Shown piece after piece: positions 15,521-23,845 of a stretch of 38,107 bases of DNA. The stretch lies in NCBI GenBank assembly GCA_016783645.1, contig JADHWD010000004.1, positions 1 through 38,107 on the forward strand, in the 5' to 3' direction. This DNA comes from a bacterium (lineage in GTDB: Bacteria > Electryoneota > Tariuqbacteria > Tariuqbacterales > JADHWD01). Under the pieces are notes generated by a model. The model made no database searches. It was not told the origin of the DNA and worked only from the letters and a program-made list of their open reading frames with translations. Made by a program: the position numbers and the translations under genes. Position 1 is the stretch's first letter. Every line of letters begins with the position of its first letter.

Positions 15521-16915
15521 ATGACAGAAACAAACGAAGATTACAAGGGTTACCGCGAACCCTTGTTAAGTGTATTGAAACATTATGAAGCCAAAGTTTG
15601 GTCGGAGATAGAAGCGGAGACCACGCGCGGCGCTTTCAAGGGGATAATACTTCCCCGCAGTGAAACCGCTGATCCGAACCATCTCGTGATTAAGATGGAT
15701 AACGGATATAATGTCGGCCTTCATTATAACACTATCGAAGATATTCATATTATAGGCAGAAGAGTAGCGGACTATCATATACCGGAAAAAGAATTTCCCT
15801 ATGATCCTATCAAACGCAATGTAACTCTACTTGGCACCGGCGGGACTATCGCTTCAAGGCTGGATTACCGCACGGGAGCGGTGATACCGGCTTTCAGTCC
15901 GGGAGAATTATATGGCGCGGTGCCGGAATTAGCGGGGATATGCAATTTAAAAACTAAAAAATTGTACGGTGTGTTCTCCGAAAATATCGGACCTCAGCAT
16001 TGGGTGGGGACAGCTGAAGCTATCAAAAAAGAGATTGAGAACGGGGTAGACGGCATTGTCATCGGGCACGGCACTGATACCATGCATTATACCTCCGCGG
16101 CGTTATCGTTCATGATTAAAAATCCGCCGGTGCCGATAGTAATGGTGGGTTCACAGCGGTCATCTGACAGACCCTCTTCCGATGCAGCGCTTAATTTAAT
16201 CAATTCAGTATGGACTGCGGCGCATTCCGATATCGCTGAAGTGATGGTCTGCATGTTTGGTCCCACATCCGACCAGTATGATTTATTGCATCGAGGGACC
16301 CGGGTCAGGAAGATGCATTCTTCTTACCGCTCCACCTTCAGGACTATCGGTGATACTCCTATCGGTTATGTTTCCCAGCAGGAGGGATTGAAATTGATCA
16401 AGCACGATTACCGCAAGCGAAGAGCGGAGTGCAAAGTCGAAATAGACACAGTTTTCGATGAGCGGGTGTCTATCGTGTATTATTATCCCAATATGAAACC
16501 GGATATCATCGATTCATTAGTCGATAAGGGTTACAAGGGGATTGTCATCGCCGGCACCGGATTAGGACATGTCAACAAACCGCTGTATCCTTCTCTGAAA
16601 CGCGCCTGCGATTCCGGAGTGCATATATATATGACGGTCGAGACGCTGTGGGGATTCGTGCAGATGTATGTGTACGACACCGGGCGGGATATTATGGATT
16701 TGGGTGTGATCCCCGCCGCCAATATGCTGCCGGAAACCGCTTATGTCAAACTGGGATGGGCTTTAGGGCATACGCATGATAAAGACAAGGTGAGAGATAT
16801 AATGCTGACACCCATTGCCGGTGAGATAACCGAACGGGAGCCGATTGACGGGTATTTGATATTCCAGGGAGGTCTGCCGGAGCTGGAGGATTTTATGAAG
16901 TTACATATGAGATAA
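15521..16915 (+). CDS. gatD: GatD-like, archaeal-type Glu-tRNA(Gln) amidotransferase subunit D
   Basis: Protein of 464 residues with two parts. Residues about 25-80 form the small beta-barrel typical of GatD (LVIKMDNGYNVGL). Residues about 98-430 are an L-asparaginase-type glutaminase. All four catalytic residues are present: T109 in GTGGTIAS, T185-D186 in IGHGTDTMHY, and K264 in RVRKMHSSYR. Plain asparaginases of ~330 residues lack the first domain. Archaeal GatD releases ammonia from glutamine for GatE, which amidates Glu-tRNA(Gln). GatDE is regarded as an archaeal system, so a bacterial copy is notable; no gatE is in the window. It stands alone between repeats, with no obvious Shine-Dalgarno sequence. 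Confidence 0.87.
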   Translation: MTETNEDYKGYREPLLSVLKHYEAKVWSEIEAETTRGAFKGIILPRSETADPNHLVIKMDNGYNVGLHYNTIEDIHIIGRRVADYHIPEKEFPYDPIKRNVTLLGTGGTIASRLDYRTGAVIPAFSPGELYGAVPELAGICNLKTKKLYGVFSENIGPQHWVGTAEAIKKEIENGVDGIVIGHGTDTMHYTSAALSFMIKNPPVPIVMVGSQRSSDRPSSDAALNLINSVWTAAHSDIAEVMVCMFGPTSDQYDLLHRGTRVRKMHSSYRSTFRTIGDTPIGYVSQQEGLKLIKHDYRKRRAECKVEIDTVFDERVSIVYYYPNMKPDIIDSLVDKGYKGIVIAGTGLGHVNKPLYPSLKRACDSGVHIYMTVETLWGFVQMYVYDTGRDIMDLGVIPAANMLPETAYVKLGWALGHTHDKDKVRDIMLTPIAGEITEREPIDGYLIFQGGLPELEDFMKLHMR

Positions 16916-16960
16916 TGTGTAAAAGTGTAAAGTTTGAAAGTATAAAAGAAGTATCCTCCT

Positions 16961-17094
16961 TCACACCTTTGCATTTTTTAATGAGGATGTCGGGGTCAGG
17001 GACGACCCCGACTACATGGTGGTGACGCCTACCTTAGTCTCGTAGTCCTGGTCGTCCCTGACCCGGACATGCATAATAAAGCTATAGTGTTATC
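16961..17094. mobile_element. MITE family 1, degenerate copy
   Basis: The inner hairpins are intact: GTCGGGGTC/GACCCCGAC at 16989-17012 and a second, slightly damaged one ending near 17069, with the family spacer TACCTTAGTCTCGTAG. The right end CTATAGTGTTAT resembles the family terminus, but the left end is degraded and no target duplication is seen. The limits are approximate. It lies between gatD and the converging secreted-protein gene. Confidence 0.7.
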
Positions 17095-17121
17095 AAATTT
17101 CAAATACCAAATATCACATTT

Positions 17122-17219
17122 CTACATTCACTATTCACTATTCTACATTCACTATTCACTATTCTACATTCACTATTCACTATTCTACATTCACTATTCA
17201 CTATTCTACATTCACTATT
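17122..17219. repeat. 21-bp tandem repeat built from three heptamers
   Basis: Four units of CTACATT-CACTATT-CACTATT (21 bp) plus a 14-bp partial unit. The last heptamer contains the stop codon (minus-strand TAG at 17217-17215) of the adjoining secreted-protein gene. Confidence 0.92.
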
Positions 17220-18477
17220 TTATTAACAATAATTTCTTCGTCTGATAGTAATCTCCCGCTTTAAGTTTAGCGAAATATATCCCGCTTGTGAAATCCTTTG
17301 CATTCCATACAAGTTCATGATGACCCAGTGACAATTGACCAGTGACCAATGATTGAACTTCCCGCCCTAAAACATCATAAACAATCAGATCCGTCTCACC
17401 TGAGTATGGCAAATCGAAACTTATAACCGCAGAAGAATTGAAAGGATTGGGATAGGCTTTCATCAAGGAGTATTTAATTGGATTTTCCATCCGGCGGATT
17501 GAGTTTATAGAGCCGTTATACAGGTCGTAAGCTTGGCTCATCTCAATCTGCAGAGCGGTAAAATTAGGTCCTATGGCGAAAGCATAAGCGGCCTTTACTG
17601 AATCGTCCGGGGCTATATCGGAAATGCTGTTAACAATATAAGATGAATAGTCTCCGGTAGTTATATAAGAGGTATCATATTGGAATTCAATATGATAATA
17701 GGGCTGATTCACTATGTTGTCAACCTCCTCATCACTGCCGTTGAAATACCATCCGCTATAATTGCCATACATGATAGTATCGGGTTGGAGAGGGAAGATT
17801 AGCGATAATCCCGCGTAATCATCATTTAGCGAATATTGATAAACCGCGCGGTTCACCGTATCCACCGCAGTATAATCATCTCCGAAAAAATCTCCGACAT
17901 CGAAGTCGCAGAAGAATATGGTCTTACCGCCGGTCATGCTGTCATCGGAGCAATTGATAATCGTGTATTCCAGTATAACAAAAGCGTCATAGAAGGTCGG
18001 ACGGATGTAACTCCGCTGGATGACTGCAATGGAATCGGTTTGACCGGTCACCGTATCCGGCTGGCCGATAGTGTTGTCCCCCATGATCCCCTGCCCCACT
18101 CTGAAACCGGTGGAATCATAGAGGTAAGCCATCGGTTCAATATTGGTAAGTTCGCCGTCGATGGGAAAACCATTCAGGCTAGTTATGCGGGATTGATGAA
18201 CTACCCCGCTGTCTTCATTGAAAGTGACTCCGAAAAATCCAAGATATACGCTATAGACATCCTCCGCATGCGGCAGATAGAGCAAAGTCTGATTGAATAT
18301 CTCCTCATTATCGCCTGATCCGTTTCCGACCTTGACCGAGATATTCAGAGTTCCCGAAGAATCGTAATCTGCGGAACGGCTTAAGGCGGATTTAAGCTTG
18401 CTCACCTTGCCCTCGACGGAAGCGCTAAGCAGGATCACCGGAATAATGATAATAGGTATCATTATCTTTTTCAGCAT
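17215..18477 (-). CDS. Secreted protein with C-terminal type IX-style sorting domain
   Basis: Protein of 420 residues. A signal peptide (hydrophobic core about 5-19) is followed by a beta-rich region of unknown function (about 45-340). The last ~80 residues form a Por/T9SS type A sorting domain: AYPNPFNSSAVISFDL, VYDVLGREV, then SGIYFAKLKAGDYYQTKKLL at the end. Such domains direct export through the outer membrane by the type IX system and are removed or anchored at the surface. The central part resembles no family I recognise. The stop codon lies inside a heptamer tandem repeat. No partner genes are adjacent; it converges with gatD. Confidence 0.85.
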   Translation of the reverse strand: MLKKIMIPIIIIPVILLSASVEGKVSKLKSALSRSADYDSSGTLNISVKVGNGSGDNEEIFNQTLLYLPHAEDVYSVYLGFFGVTFNEDSGVVHQSRITSLNGFPIDGELTNIEPMAYLYDSTGFRVGQGIMGDNTIGQPDTVTGQTDSIAVIQRSYIRPTFYDAFVILEYTIINCSDDSMTGGKTIFFCDFDVGDFFGDDYTAVDTVNRAVYQYSLNDDYAGLSLIFPLQPDTIMYGNYSGWYFNGSDEEVDNIVNQPYYHIEFQYDTSYITTGDYSSYIVNSISDIAPDDSVKAAYAFAIGPNFTALQIEMSQAYDLYNGSINSIRRMENPIKYSLMKAYPNPFNSSAVISFDLPYSGETDLIVYDVLGREVQSLVTGQLSLGHHELVWNAKDFTSGIYFAKLKAGDYYQTKKLLLIK

Positions 18478-18502
18478 GATTGTATAAAATTCCTTTTATG
18501 AT

Positions 18503-18620
18503 GGTGTCCTAATATAATTGTCATGGCAGGCGGGGATTTATCCCCATAAGAGAGTAGGGGCGAAGCATCTTTTACTGATAGTAATATTTTGAAGATGTTA
18601 CAAAAATGCTTCGCCCTTAC
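18503..18620. mobile_element. Partial copy of MITE family 2
   Basis: The left end GGTGTCCTAATATAATTGT is followed by the GGCGGGGATTTATCCCC segment and a GGGGCGAAGCAT.../...ATGCTTCGCCC hairpin, all parallel to the complete copy at 36941-37240. The right end is missing. Together with the MITE at 18638 it fills most of the 287-bp gap between the secreted-protein gene and mtaB. Confidence 0.7.
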
Positions 18621-18637
18621 AAAAACCATGAAAACTC

Positions 18638-18761
18638 GTAACACTTTGGCTTTGTGAATTTTGGGAATATGCATGTCCGGGTCAGGGACGACCCGGACTA
18701 CGAGACTAAGGTAGGCGGGGTCGTCCCTGACCCCGCCATCTTCATAAAGATAAACATTTTC
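18638..18761. mobile_element. MITE family 1, short diverged copy next to the mtaB stop
   Basis: The left end GTAACACTTTGG and the two family hairpins are present in the orientation opposite to the copy at 6839; the right end is degraded (TAAACATTTTC). No matching target duplication is found. It ends four bases from the mtaB stop codon, so it forms the 3' flank of that gene. Confidence 0.75.
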
Positions 18762-18764
18762 AGT

Positions 18765-20018
18765 CTATATAGCAACACCATAGACCATATCACCGGAAAT
18801 ATTTTGTATCCTCACTTTAAAAAATCCGGATTTTCCAAAATTCGGGACTTTGACCTTGATATAATTTTCCGTGAAACCACAGTCCCTGCTTGCGCCTTCA
18901 AAAAAAACCATCATCTCTTTCCCGATGAATCTTCTAATATAAGCCTCCCTTTTCCTGTGAACTATTTTTTTCAACTCCTCTGCCCGATCGGATTTGATCT
19001 CGAAGGGGACATTATCCTCTTCCACTGAAAATTTTGTGCCCGGGCGGGGCGAGAACGGGAAGACATGGATATGGGTTATCGGCAGGCTGTCTATTAGTTC
19101 TTTCGTACGGTTGAAATCCTCCCCGCATTCATGGGAGAAACCTACAATAACATCCGCGCCGATTCTGGCATCGGGCATCCAGGCGCTTATCTTTTTCACC
19201 AATTCGATATAATCGGATGCGGAATATCCTCTTCCCATCATCGATAATATCCTGTCACTGCCTGACTGCAAAGGGAGGTGGAAATGAGGGCATATTTTTT
19301 CATCAGAAGCGCAGATATCCAACAGTTCATCACTGAATCCAGGCGGCTCGATGGATGAAAGCCTGATTCTGACTAAATCCGGCAGTTTCACTAATTCATT
19401 CAGTAAATCCGCCAGATTACAACCGGTCTCATCTTTATATGAACCTATATCGACTCCGGTCAAGACAATCTCCCGCTGAACGCTTAAAAGTCTTTTGATT
19501 CTCTCAATCACAATGCTTGAGTTTAGAGAAACGCTAAGCCCTCTAAGCAAAGGCACAACGCAGTAACCGCACCCATGATCGCATCCGTCCTGGATTTTAA
19601 CAAAGGCGCGGGAATGGAAATTTAAATCTTCAGCGGCGGGGAATCTTTCGAGGGAAGGATCTTCTGATACTTTATTATCACCATTGTTTAAAAGGGATAA
19701 AATTTTGAATTTATCCTTGACTCCGGCCGCTATTTTCACACCGTCTATACCTGCCGCTTCTTTATACTTAAGCTGGGGATAGCATCCAACCGCAATCACT
19801 TTGCCGGGCGAGAGCCTGGCTAATTTTCTGATATACCTTCGGGATTTGGCTTCCGCCCTGGAGGTCACGGCGCAGGTATTGACGATGAATAAATCGGCTT
19901 GTGAATCGGAGCAGATTTCATACCCTTCGGCCGCAAACTGACCGGCTATCGATTCAGTTTCAACCTGATTCAGTTTACAGCCGAAGGTGTGAAACGATAC
20001 TTTAAGCTGTTTTGTCAT
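18765..20018 (-). CDS. mtaB: Radical-SAM tRNA methylthiotransferase MtaB
   Basis: Enzyme of 417 residues from ATG at 20018; a frame open further upstream would only re-read the rpsA tail. MtaB converts t6A37 of tRNAs to ms2t6A37. The UPF0004 domain has the auxiliary-cluster cysteines C14 (TFGCKLN), C49 (NTCAV) and C79 (VGCYPQ). The radical-SAM cluster CDHGCGYC holds C146, C150 and C153, and FHLPLQSGSD follows. The C-terminus is a TRAM-like domain. HTFGCKLNQVE favours MtaB over MiaB or RimO. The gene overlaps the end of rpsA by 17 bp (ATGACAAAACAGCTTAA), so the two are translationally coupled. Confidence 0.92.
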   Translation of the reverse strand: MTKQLKVSFHTFGCKLNQVETESIAGQFAAEGYEICSDSQADLFIVNTCAVTSRAEAKSRRYIRKLARLSPGKVIAVGCYPQLKYKEAAGIDGVKIAAGVKDKFKILSLLNNGDNKVSEDPSLERFPAAEDLNFHSRAFVKIQDGCDHGCGYCVVPLLRGLSVSLNSSIVIERIKRLLSVQREIVLTGVDIGSYKDETGCNLADLLNELVKLPDLVRIRLSSIEPPGFSDELLDICASDEKICPHFHLPLQSGSDRILSMMGRGYSASDYIELVKKISAWMPDARIGADVIVGFSHECGEDFNRTKELIDSLPITHIHVFPFSPRPGTKFSVEEDNVPFEIKSDRAEELKKIVHRKREAYIRRFIGKEMMVFFEGASRDCGFTENYIKVKVPNFGKSGFFKVRIQNISGDMVYGVAI

Positions 20019-22632
20019 CGGAACCGGTCTCTTCTCCACCGGCTGACTGTTCAACTTTATCTTCGCTTTGTTCTGCGGTTTCCGCTGAAGGTTCTTCAAC
20101 TTCTGCGGATTCTTCAGGTTCTTTTTTCTTAGTATCTTTTATTACGGTTTCTTCAACCTTTTCCGCCGGAAGTTGGACATCAGTAGTCTTTTTTTCTGAA
20201 ACGGCTGTATCCGGAGATTCTACCGGAGGCTGAACTGCAGTTGATAGTTCTTCCATGACTGCGGTATCCGGGGGTTCCGCCGGAGGCTGGACTTCAGCAG
20301 ATTGCTCTTCCGATTCCGCCGGAGGCTGGACTTCAGCAGCCTGTTCTTCCGATTCCGCGGGAGGCTGGACTGCAGTTGATAGTTCTTCCAGGACTGCGGT
20401 ATCCGGGGGTTCCGCCGGAGGCTGGACTGCAGCAGATTGCTCTTCCGATTCCGCGGGAGGTTGAACTTCAGAGGTCTGTTCTACTGAGACTGCTGTTTTT
20501 TGGATCTTCTCTGGAGAATCAGCTTCTGCTTTTTCTTCAGCCTTTTCTACTACGGGAGTTTCTTCGTCTGCAGGTTCGGGAATTTTACTCTCCGATGGAG
20601 TGGATTTTTCTTCGCTTGCTTTCTTCTCTTTTTTGGTTTTAGCCGCTTTTTCGGGAGTTTTTTCAGCTTCCTTCACCTTTTCGGATTCGCCGGGTGTTTT
20701 AGCGGCGGTTTTCTCTTTTTTCTTCGGCTTGGGTTTTTCATCGGGAGTATCTGAGCTCACATATTCCGCATATTCAGCCTGTTTGGCTTTCCTGCGGGCT
20801 TCAGTGGCGGATAGGACAATCCGCTTGGCTTCCTTATCGAACTCCACCACCACCAATTCCAATTCATCGCCCGGTTTCAACCGCTTTCTGACAGGACCTT
20901 CCTCATCCCGCCCTAATTGAGAGTTTGGTACAAATCCTTCGACACTCAAAGGCAGTTCCACTATTACACCTTTGTCAATCATGCGGACAATTTTACCGCT
21001 AGTCGATGTGTCTGCGGCGTACTTGACTTCAAAGCCGTCCCAGGGACTGTCCAGAGTCTGCTTCAATCCCAAAGCGATTCTTCTCTCATTACGGTCAAAT
21101 CCCAGGATAATGACTTCAATCTCATCGCCTTTTTTGACAACTTCACCGGGATGGCGGACTTTCTTTGTCCAGGACAAGTCGGATATATGCACTAATCCTT
21201 CAATGCCGTCTTCCAATTCTACAAAAGCTCCGAAGGGCATTAAATCCCGGACAATTCCGGTATGCTTACTGTCGACCAGATATTTCTCTTCAAGCGTTTC
21301 CCAGGGATCGGGTTCAGTTTGTTTTAAACCCAAGGAAATCTTTCGCTCCTGTACATCGAGGCTTAATATAATGGCTTCAACTTCATCGCCAATGGATAAC
21401 ATTGAAGACGGATGCTTGATATGCTGAGTCCAGGACATTTCCGAAATGTGGATCAATCCTTCAACACCACGCTCCAATTCCACAAAAGCGCCGTAATTGG
21501 TGATAGAAACGATCTTGCCGGTGACTTTAGCGCCTATAGGATAGCGCTCTTCGACTCCCTCCCAGGGATGCGGCTGTAACTGTTTATAACCGATAGAAAT
21601 TCTCTTCCGCAATAAATCATAATCGATGATTTTTACTAAGATTTTATCATCCAGGCCGACTACCTCAGAAGGATGATTGATTCTGCCCCAGGATAAATCG
21701 GTGATATGCAGTAATCCGTCAACACCGCCCAAATCAACGAAGACGCCGAAATCAGTGATATTTTTCACCATGCCTTCGACCACCTGTCCGATATACATTT
21801 CATTAAGTTTCTTCTCCCGCACTTCAGATAAGCTCTCTTCAAGAAGCACCTTGTGGGAGAGGACTATGTTTTTCCGAAGTTCATTCACTTTCACAATGCG
21901 GAAATCCATCTCCTCGCCGACAAGGGCATCGAAGTCTCTTATAGGATGTATATCTATCTGGGAGCCGGGTAGGAAGGCATCTATTCCCAGTATATCAACG
22001 ACCATTCCACCTTTGATTCTACGGGTGATAGTTCCGTTGATAATTTCCATTTTCTGGTAGGCGCGCATCACACGGTCCCAAGTATGCATGAAATCGGCTT
22101 TACGCTTGGATAAAACGAGCTGACCTTCTTGATTCTCCACTTTATCTAAGAAGACATCGATTTCCTCACCGATCTTAATTTTATCTATATCATCAAATTC
22201 ATCGATGGGAATAGTGCCTTCAGCTTTAAAACCGATATCGATCGCCACATCTTTATCGGAAATAGCTACTATTCGGCCCTTTACAAGGTTACCTTCCTGA
22301 ATCTCAGTGAGACTGCTTTCATATAATTTCAACATTCTCTCGAATTCTTCAGGCGCATAGCGGGGATCTTCATCCAGGGAATCAACCTTAATGACTCTAT
22401 CCGTTTCATCCTTTTTAGTTACAGCGGGATGGGATTTTGGCGTTTCAGGCTTCTTTTCCGGGGGGAAATCATCTTTGATTTCAGTCAAAGCGGGAGGTTC
22501 ACTAACTTCCTCCGGCTTCTGTTCCACTGCAGATTCAGTTGTTTCTTCCGGCGGTTCGGGTTCAATGTTTTCCTTCTTCGCCGCGGGTTCTTCAGTCCCT
22601 TCTTCTTTATTCATTTCTTTTTCAGTCATCAA
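20002..22632 (-). CDS. rpsA: Ribosomal protein S1 with unusually long acidic tail
   Basis: Protein of 876 residues, against about 560 in E. coli. Six S1 RNA-binding domains lie at roughly 112-177, 195-262, 280-349, 366-436, 453-523 and 539-609. They bring structured or leader mRNA to the 30S subunit. Domains 3-5 carry the canonical G-x-F-V-x-L and LVHIS motifs. Both ends are extended: ~100 charged residues before domain 1, and a ~265-residue Lys/Glu/Pro/Ala-rich tail after domain 6. The tail contains about seven repeats around VQPPAE (722-822). It lies in the usual cmk-plsC-ispH-rpsA neighbourhood, separated from ispH by a TIR gene. The ATG at 22632 is followed by a second at codon 2. Confidence 0.93.
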   Translation of the reverse strand: MMTEKEMNKEEGTEEPAAKKENIEPEPPEETTESAVEQKPEEVSEPPALTEIKDDFPPEKKPETPKSHPAVTKKDETDRVIKVDSLDEDPRYAPEEFERMLKLYESSLTEIQEGNLVKGRIVAISDKDVAIDIGFKAEGTIPIDEFDDIDKIKIGEEIDVFLDKVENQEGQLVLSKRKADFMHTWDRVMRAYQKMEIINGTITRRIKGGMVVDILGIDAFLPGSQIDIHPIRDFDALVGEEMDFRIVKVNELRKNIVLSHKVLLEESLSEVREKKLNEMYIGQVVEGMVKNITDFGVFVDLGGVDGLLHITDLSWGRINHPSEVVGLDDKILVKIIDYDLLRKRISIGYKQLQPHPWEGVEERYPIGAKVTGKIVSITNYGAFVELERGVEGLIHISEMSWTQHIKHPSSMLSIGDEVEAIILSLDVQERKISLGLKQTEPDPWETLEEKYLVDSKHTGIVRDLMPFGAFVELEDGIEGLVHISDLSWTKKVRHPGEVVKKGDEIEVIILGFDRNERRIALGLKQTLDSPWDGFEVKYAADTSTSGKIVRMIDKGVIVELPLSVEGFVPNSQLGRDEEGPVRKRLKPGDELELVVVEFDKEAKRIVLSATEARRKAKQAEYAEYVSSDTPDEKPKPKKKEKTAAKTPGESEKVKEAEKTPEKAAKTKKEKKASEEKSTPSESKIPEPADEETPVVEKAEEKAEADSPEKIQKTAVSVEQTSEVQPPAESEEQSAAVQPPAEPPDTAVLEELSTAVQPPAESEEQAAEVQPPAESEEQSAEVQPPAEPPDTAVMEELSTAVQPPVESPDTAVSEKKTTDVQLPAEKVEETVIKDTKKKEPEESAEVEEPSAETAEQSEDKVEQSAGGEETGSDDKTA
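20167..20470 (-). repeat. In-frame VQPPAE repeats in the rpsA tail
   Basis: About seven imperfect units encode patterns such as EVQPPAESEEQSA and AVQPPAEPPDTAV. Long stretches are nearly identical at DNA level, so the number of units could vary by slippage or recombination. Open frames on the opposite strand here are shadows of the repeat. Confidence 0.85.
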
Positions 22633-22826
22633 AAATCCAATTTTTCAGTTCTATCAGTTGAGGTATGAGGCCAATTAATATCTCATCCCCTTCTGACAAT
22701 TATTTAATGACTGTTAATATAATTGATGTTCTTTATAATGAGCGAATTAAAAATATTCTTTCAAAATACTTTCAAGAATTTGATTCATTGTAACATTTCA
22801 GTTTTTTACAAAATCGTCCCCTTATT

Positions 22827-22852
22827 CGTCATTCCGGCTTGTCCGGAATCGG
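22827..22852. repeat. ATTCCGG palindromic repeat
   Basis: CGTCATTCCGGCTTGTCCGG is the start of a short palindromic repeat (arms ATTCCGG/CCGGAAT) also found at 30562-30587. It lies in the 233-bp gap between the TIR gene and rpsA, which is otherwise A/T-rich and holds no gene. Confidence 0.75.
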
Positions 22853-22865
22853 CAGGTATTATCAC

Positions 22866-23699
22866 TTAATTATCTGTTCGCCTATCTTTTATATCTCTTC
22901 TATCTATTGGATGTCTTTTTTCTTTTTTCTTAACTTCATAATTATTATACAATTTCTCTGCTATCGCTTCAATAACGATGACTGAAGTTAAATAATCTCG
23001 CTCGCCTAACTCTTCCCATACTTCGTAAATTAATTTAGATAAACTACTTTTATTAAGCGTAAGTATATCGCCATTATTATCAAAATAATCATATTTTTTT
23101 ATTTCATCTTGCAAGATTTCTACTATTTTCATCATATTTAAGACAGCCATATCAAATTCTTCAAACTTTCCACGTCCGGTCGCCTCGGAATAAGTCTTCC
23201 AAAAGCCTTTTCGCATTCGTTGAACTATGGGGGATTTTCTTCTTTCTTCCTTTCTTATATCTGTTTCTATTCGCCTTTGTTTGCTCCTTTTGTCTTCTTC
23301 TGGTAAAAACTCCTTCCCGAATATTGCTAATAGTTTTTTAAATCCCAGTAACATGTTTTCGAAAAAGAATATAGAGTGGTATTCTTTCAATCCTTCAAAT
23401 ATTTCATCAACATCAATTGGATCTAATAATACTGGAATTAATTGATCCTCATCTTTTTTTGTCTTATAAGTGGTAATTTCTCTCGTCAGCCAGTTTGATT
23501 TTATTGAATTTTTAGATATTACGATAATTAATGATTCTGATAAGCTTATTCCTTCATTGATCTCCTCAACAAATTTTGAACCTGGAGGAATATCAAATGG
23601 CGCATACCAAGTTTTAACATGATGATAATTTAAAATTTCCACCAAAAGATCAACAAAATATTGATCATGAGATGAATGGGAAATAAATACTTGGGCCAT
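22866..23699 (-). CDS. TIR-domain protein with uncharacterised helical C-terminus
   Basis: Protein of 277 residues. Residues 1-130 are a TIR domain: VFISHSSHD at the start, the BB-loop DIPPGSKFVEEINEGI, and ISKNSIKSNWLTREI with the putative NADase glutamate E74. Bacterial TIR proteins commonly cleave NAD+ in anti-phage defence, or make NAD-derived signals. The rest (about 135-277) is helical, bounded by two basic motifs, RKEERRK near 150-154 and HPIDRRDIKDRR at the end; I recognise no family. It has a strong AAGGAGG site seven bases before ATG and is visibly A/T-rich compared with its neighbours. It splits ispH from rpsA, which suggests acquisition. Function is inferred, not shown. Confidence 0.85.
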   Translation of the reverse strand: MAQVFISHSSHDQYFVDLLVEILNYHHVKTWYAPFDIPPGSKFVEEINEGISLSESLIIVISKNSIKSNWLTREITTYKTKKDEDQLIPVLLDPIDVDEIFEGLKEYHSIFFFENMLLGFKKLLAIFGKEFLPEEDKRSKQRRIETDIRKEERRKSPIVQRMRKGFWKTYSEATGRGKFEEFDMAVLNMMKIVEILQDEIKKYDYFDNNGDILTLNKSSLSKLIYEVWEELGERDYLTSVIVIEAIAEKLYNNYEVKKKEKRHPIDRRDIKDRRTDN

Positions 23700-23845
23700 A
23701 ATTACGCCCTCCTTCTGAATTGATTGTTAGTCAAATAATGTGGTATGATATTTAATTATTATCTATAAGATCGGAAAATAGTTGTATATACAATATGCAA
23801 TAAGAAATGTTAATGTCTGTCAACTATCAATAATTCTTATTGATA

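Noticed and set aside
17122-17219. Possible CRISPR array
   Set aside because: The units are 21 bp, directly abutting and made of heptamers, with no unique spacers; no cas genes are present.
20019-20099. Longer MtaB N-terminus
   Set aside because: The 27 extra residues re-read the rpsA tail and have no family match; the ATG at 20018 gives the standard MtaB start.
20012-20754. Plus-strand open frames opposite the rpsA tail, rich in repeated Ser/Gly/Trp
   Set aside because: They are shadows of the in-frame VQPPAE repeats on the minus strand and resemble no protein family.
22866-23699. Complete Thoeris or other multi-gene defence system
   Set aside because: Only a TIR gene is present; no SIR2-like, SLOG or other effector gene adjoins it.
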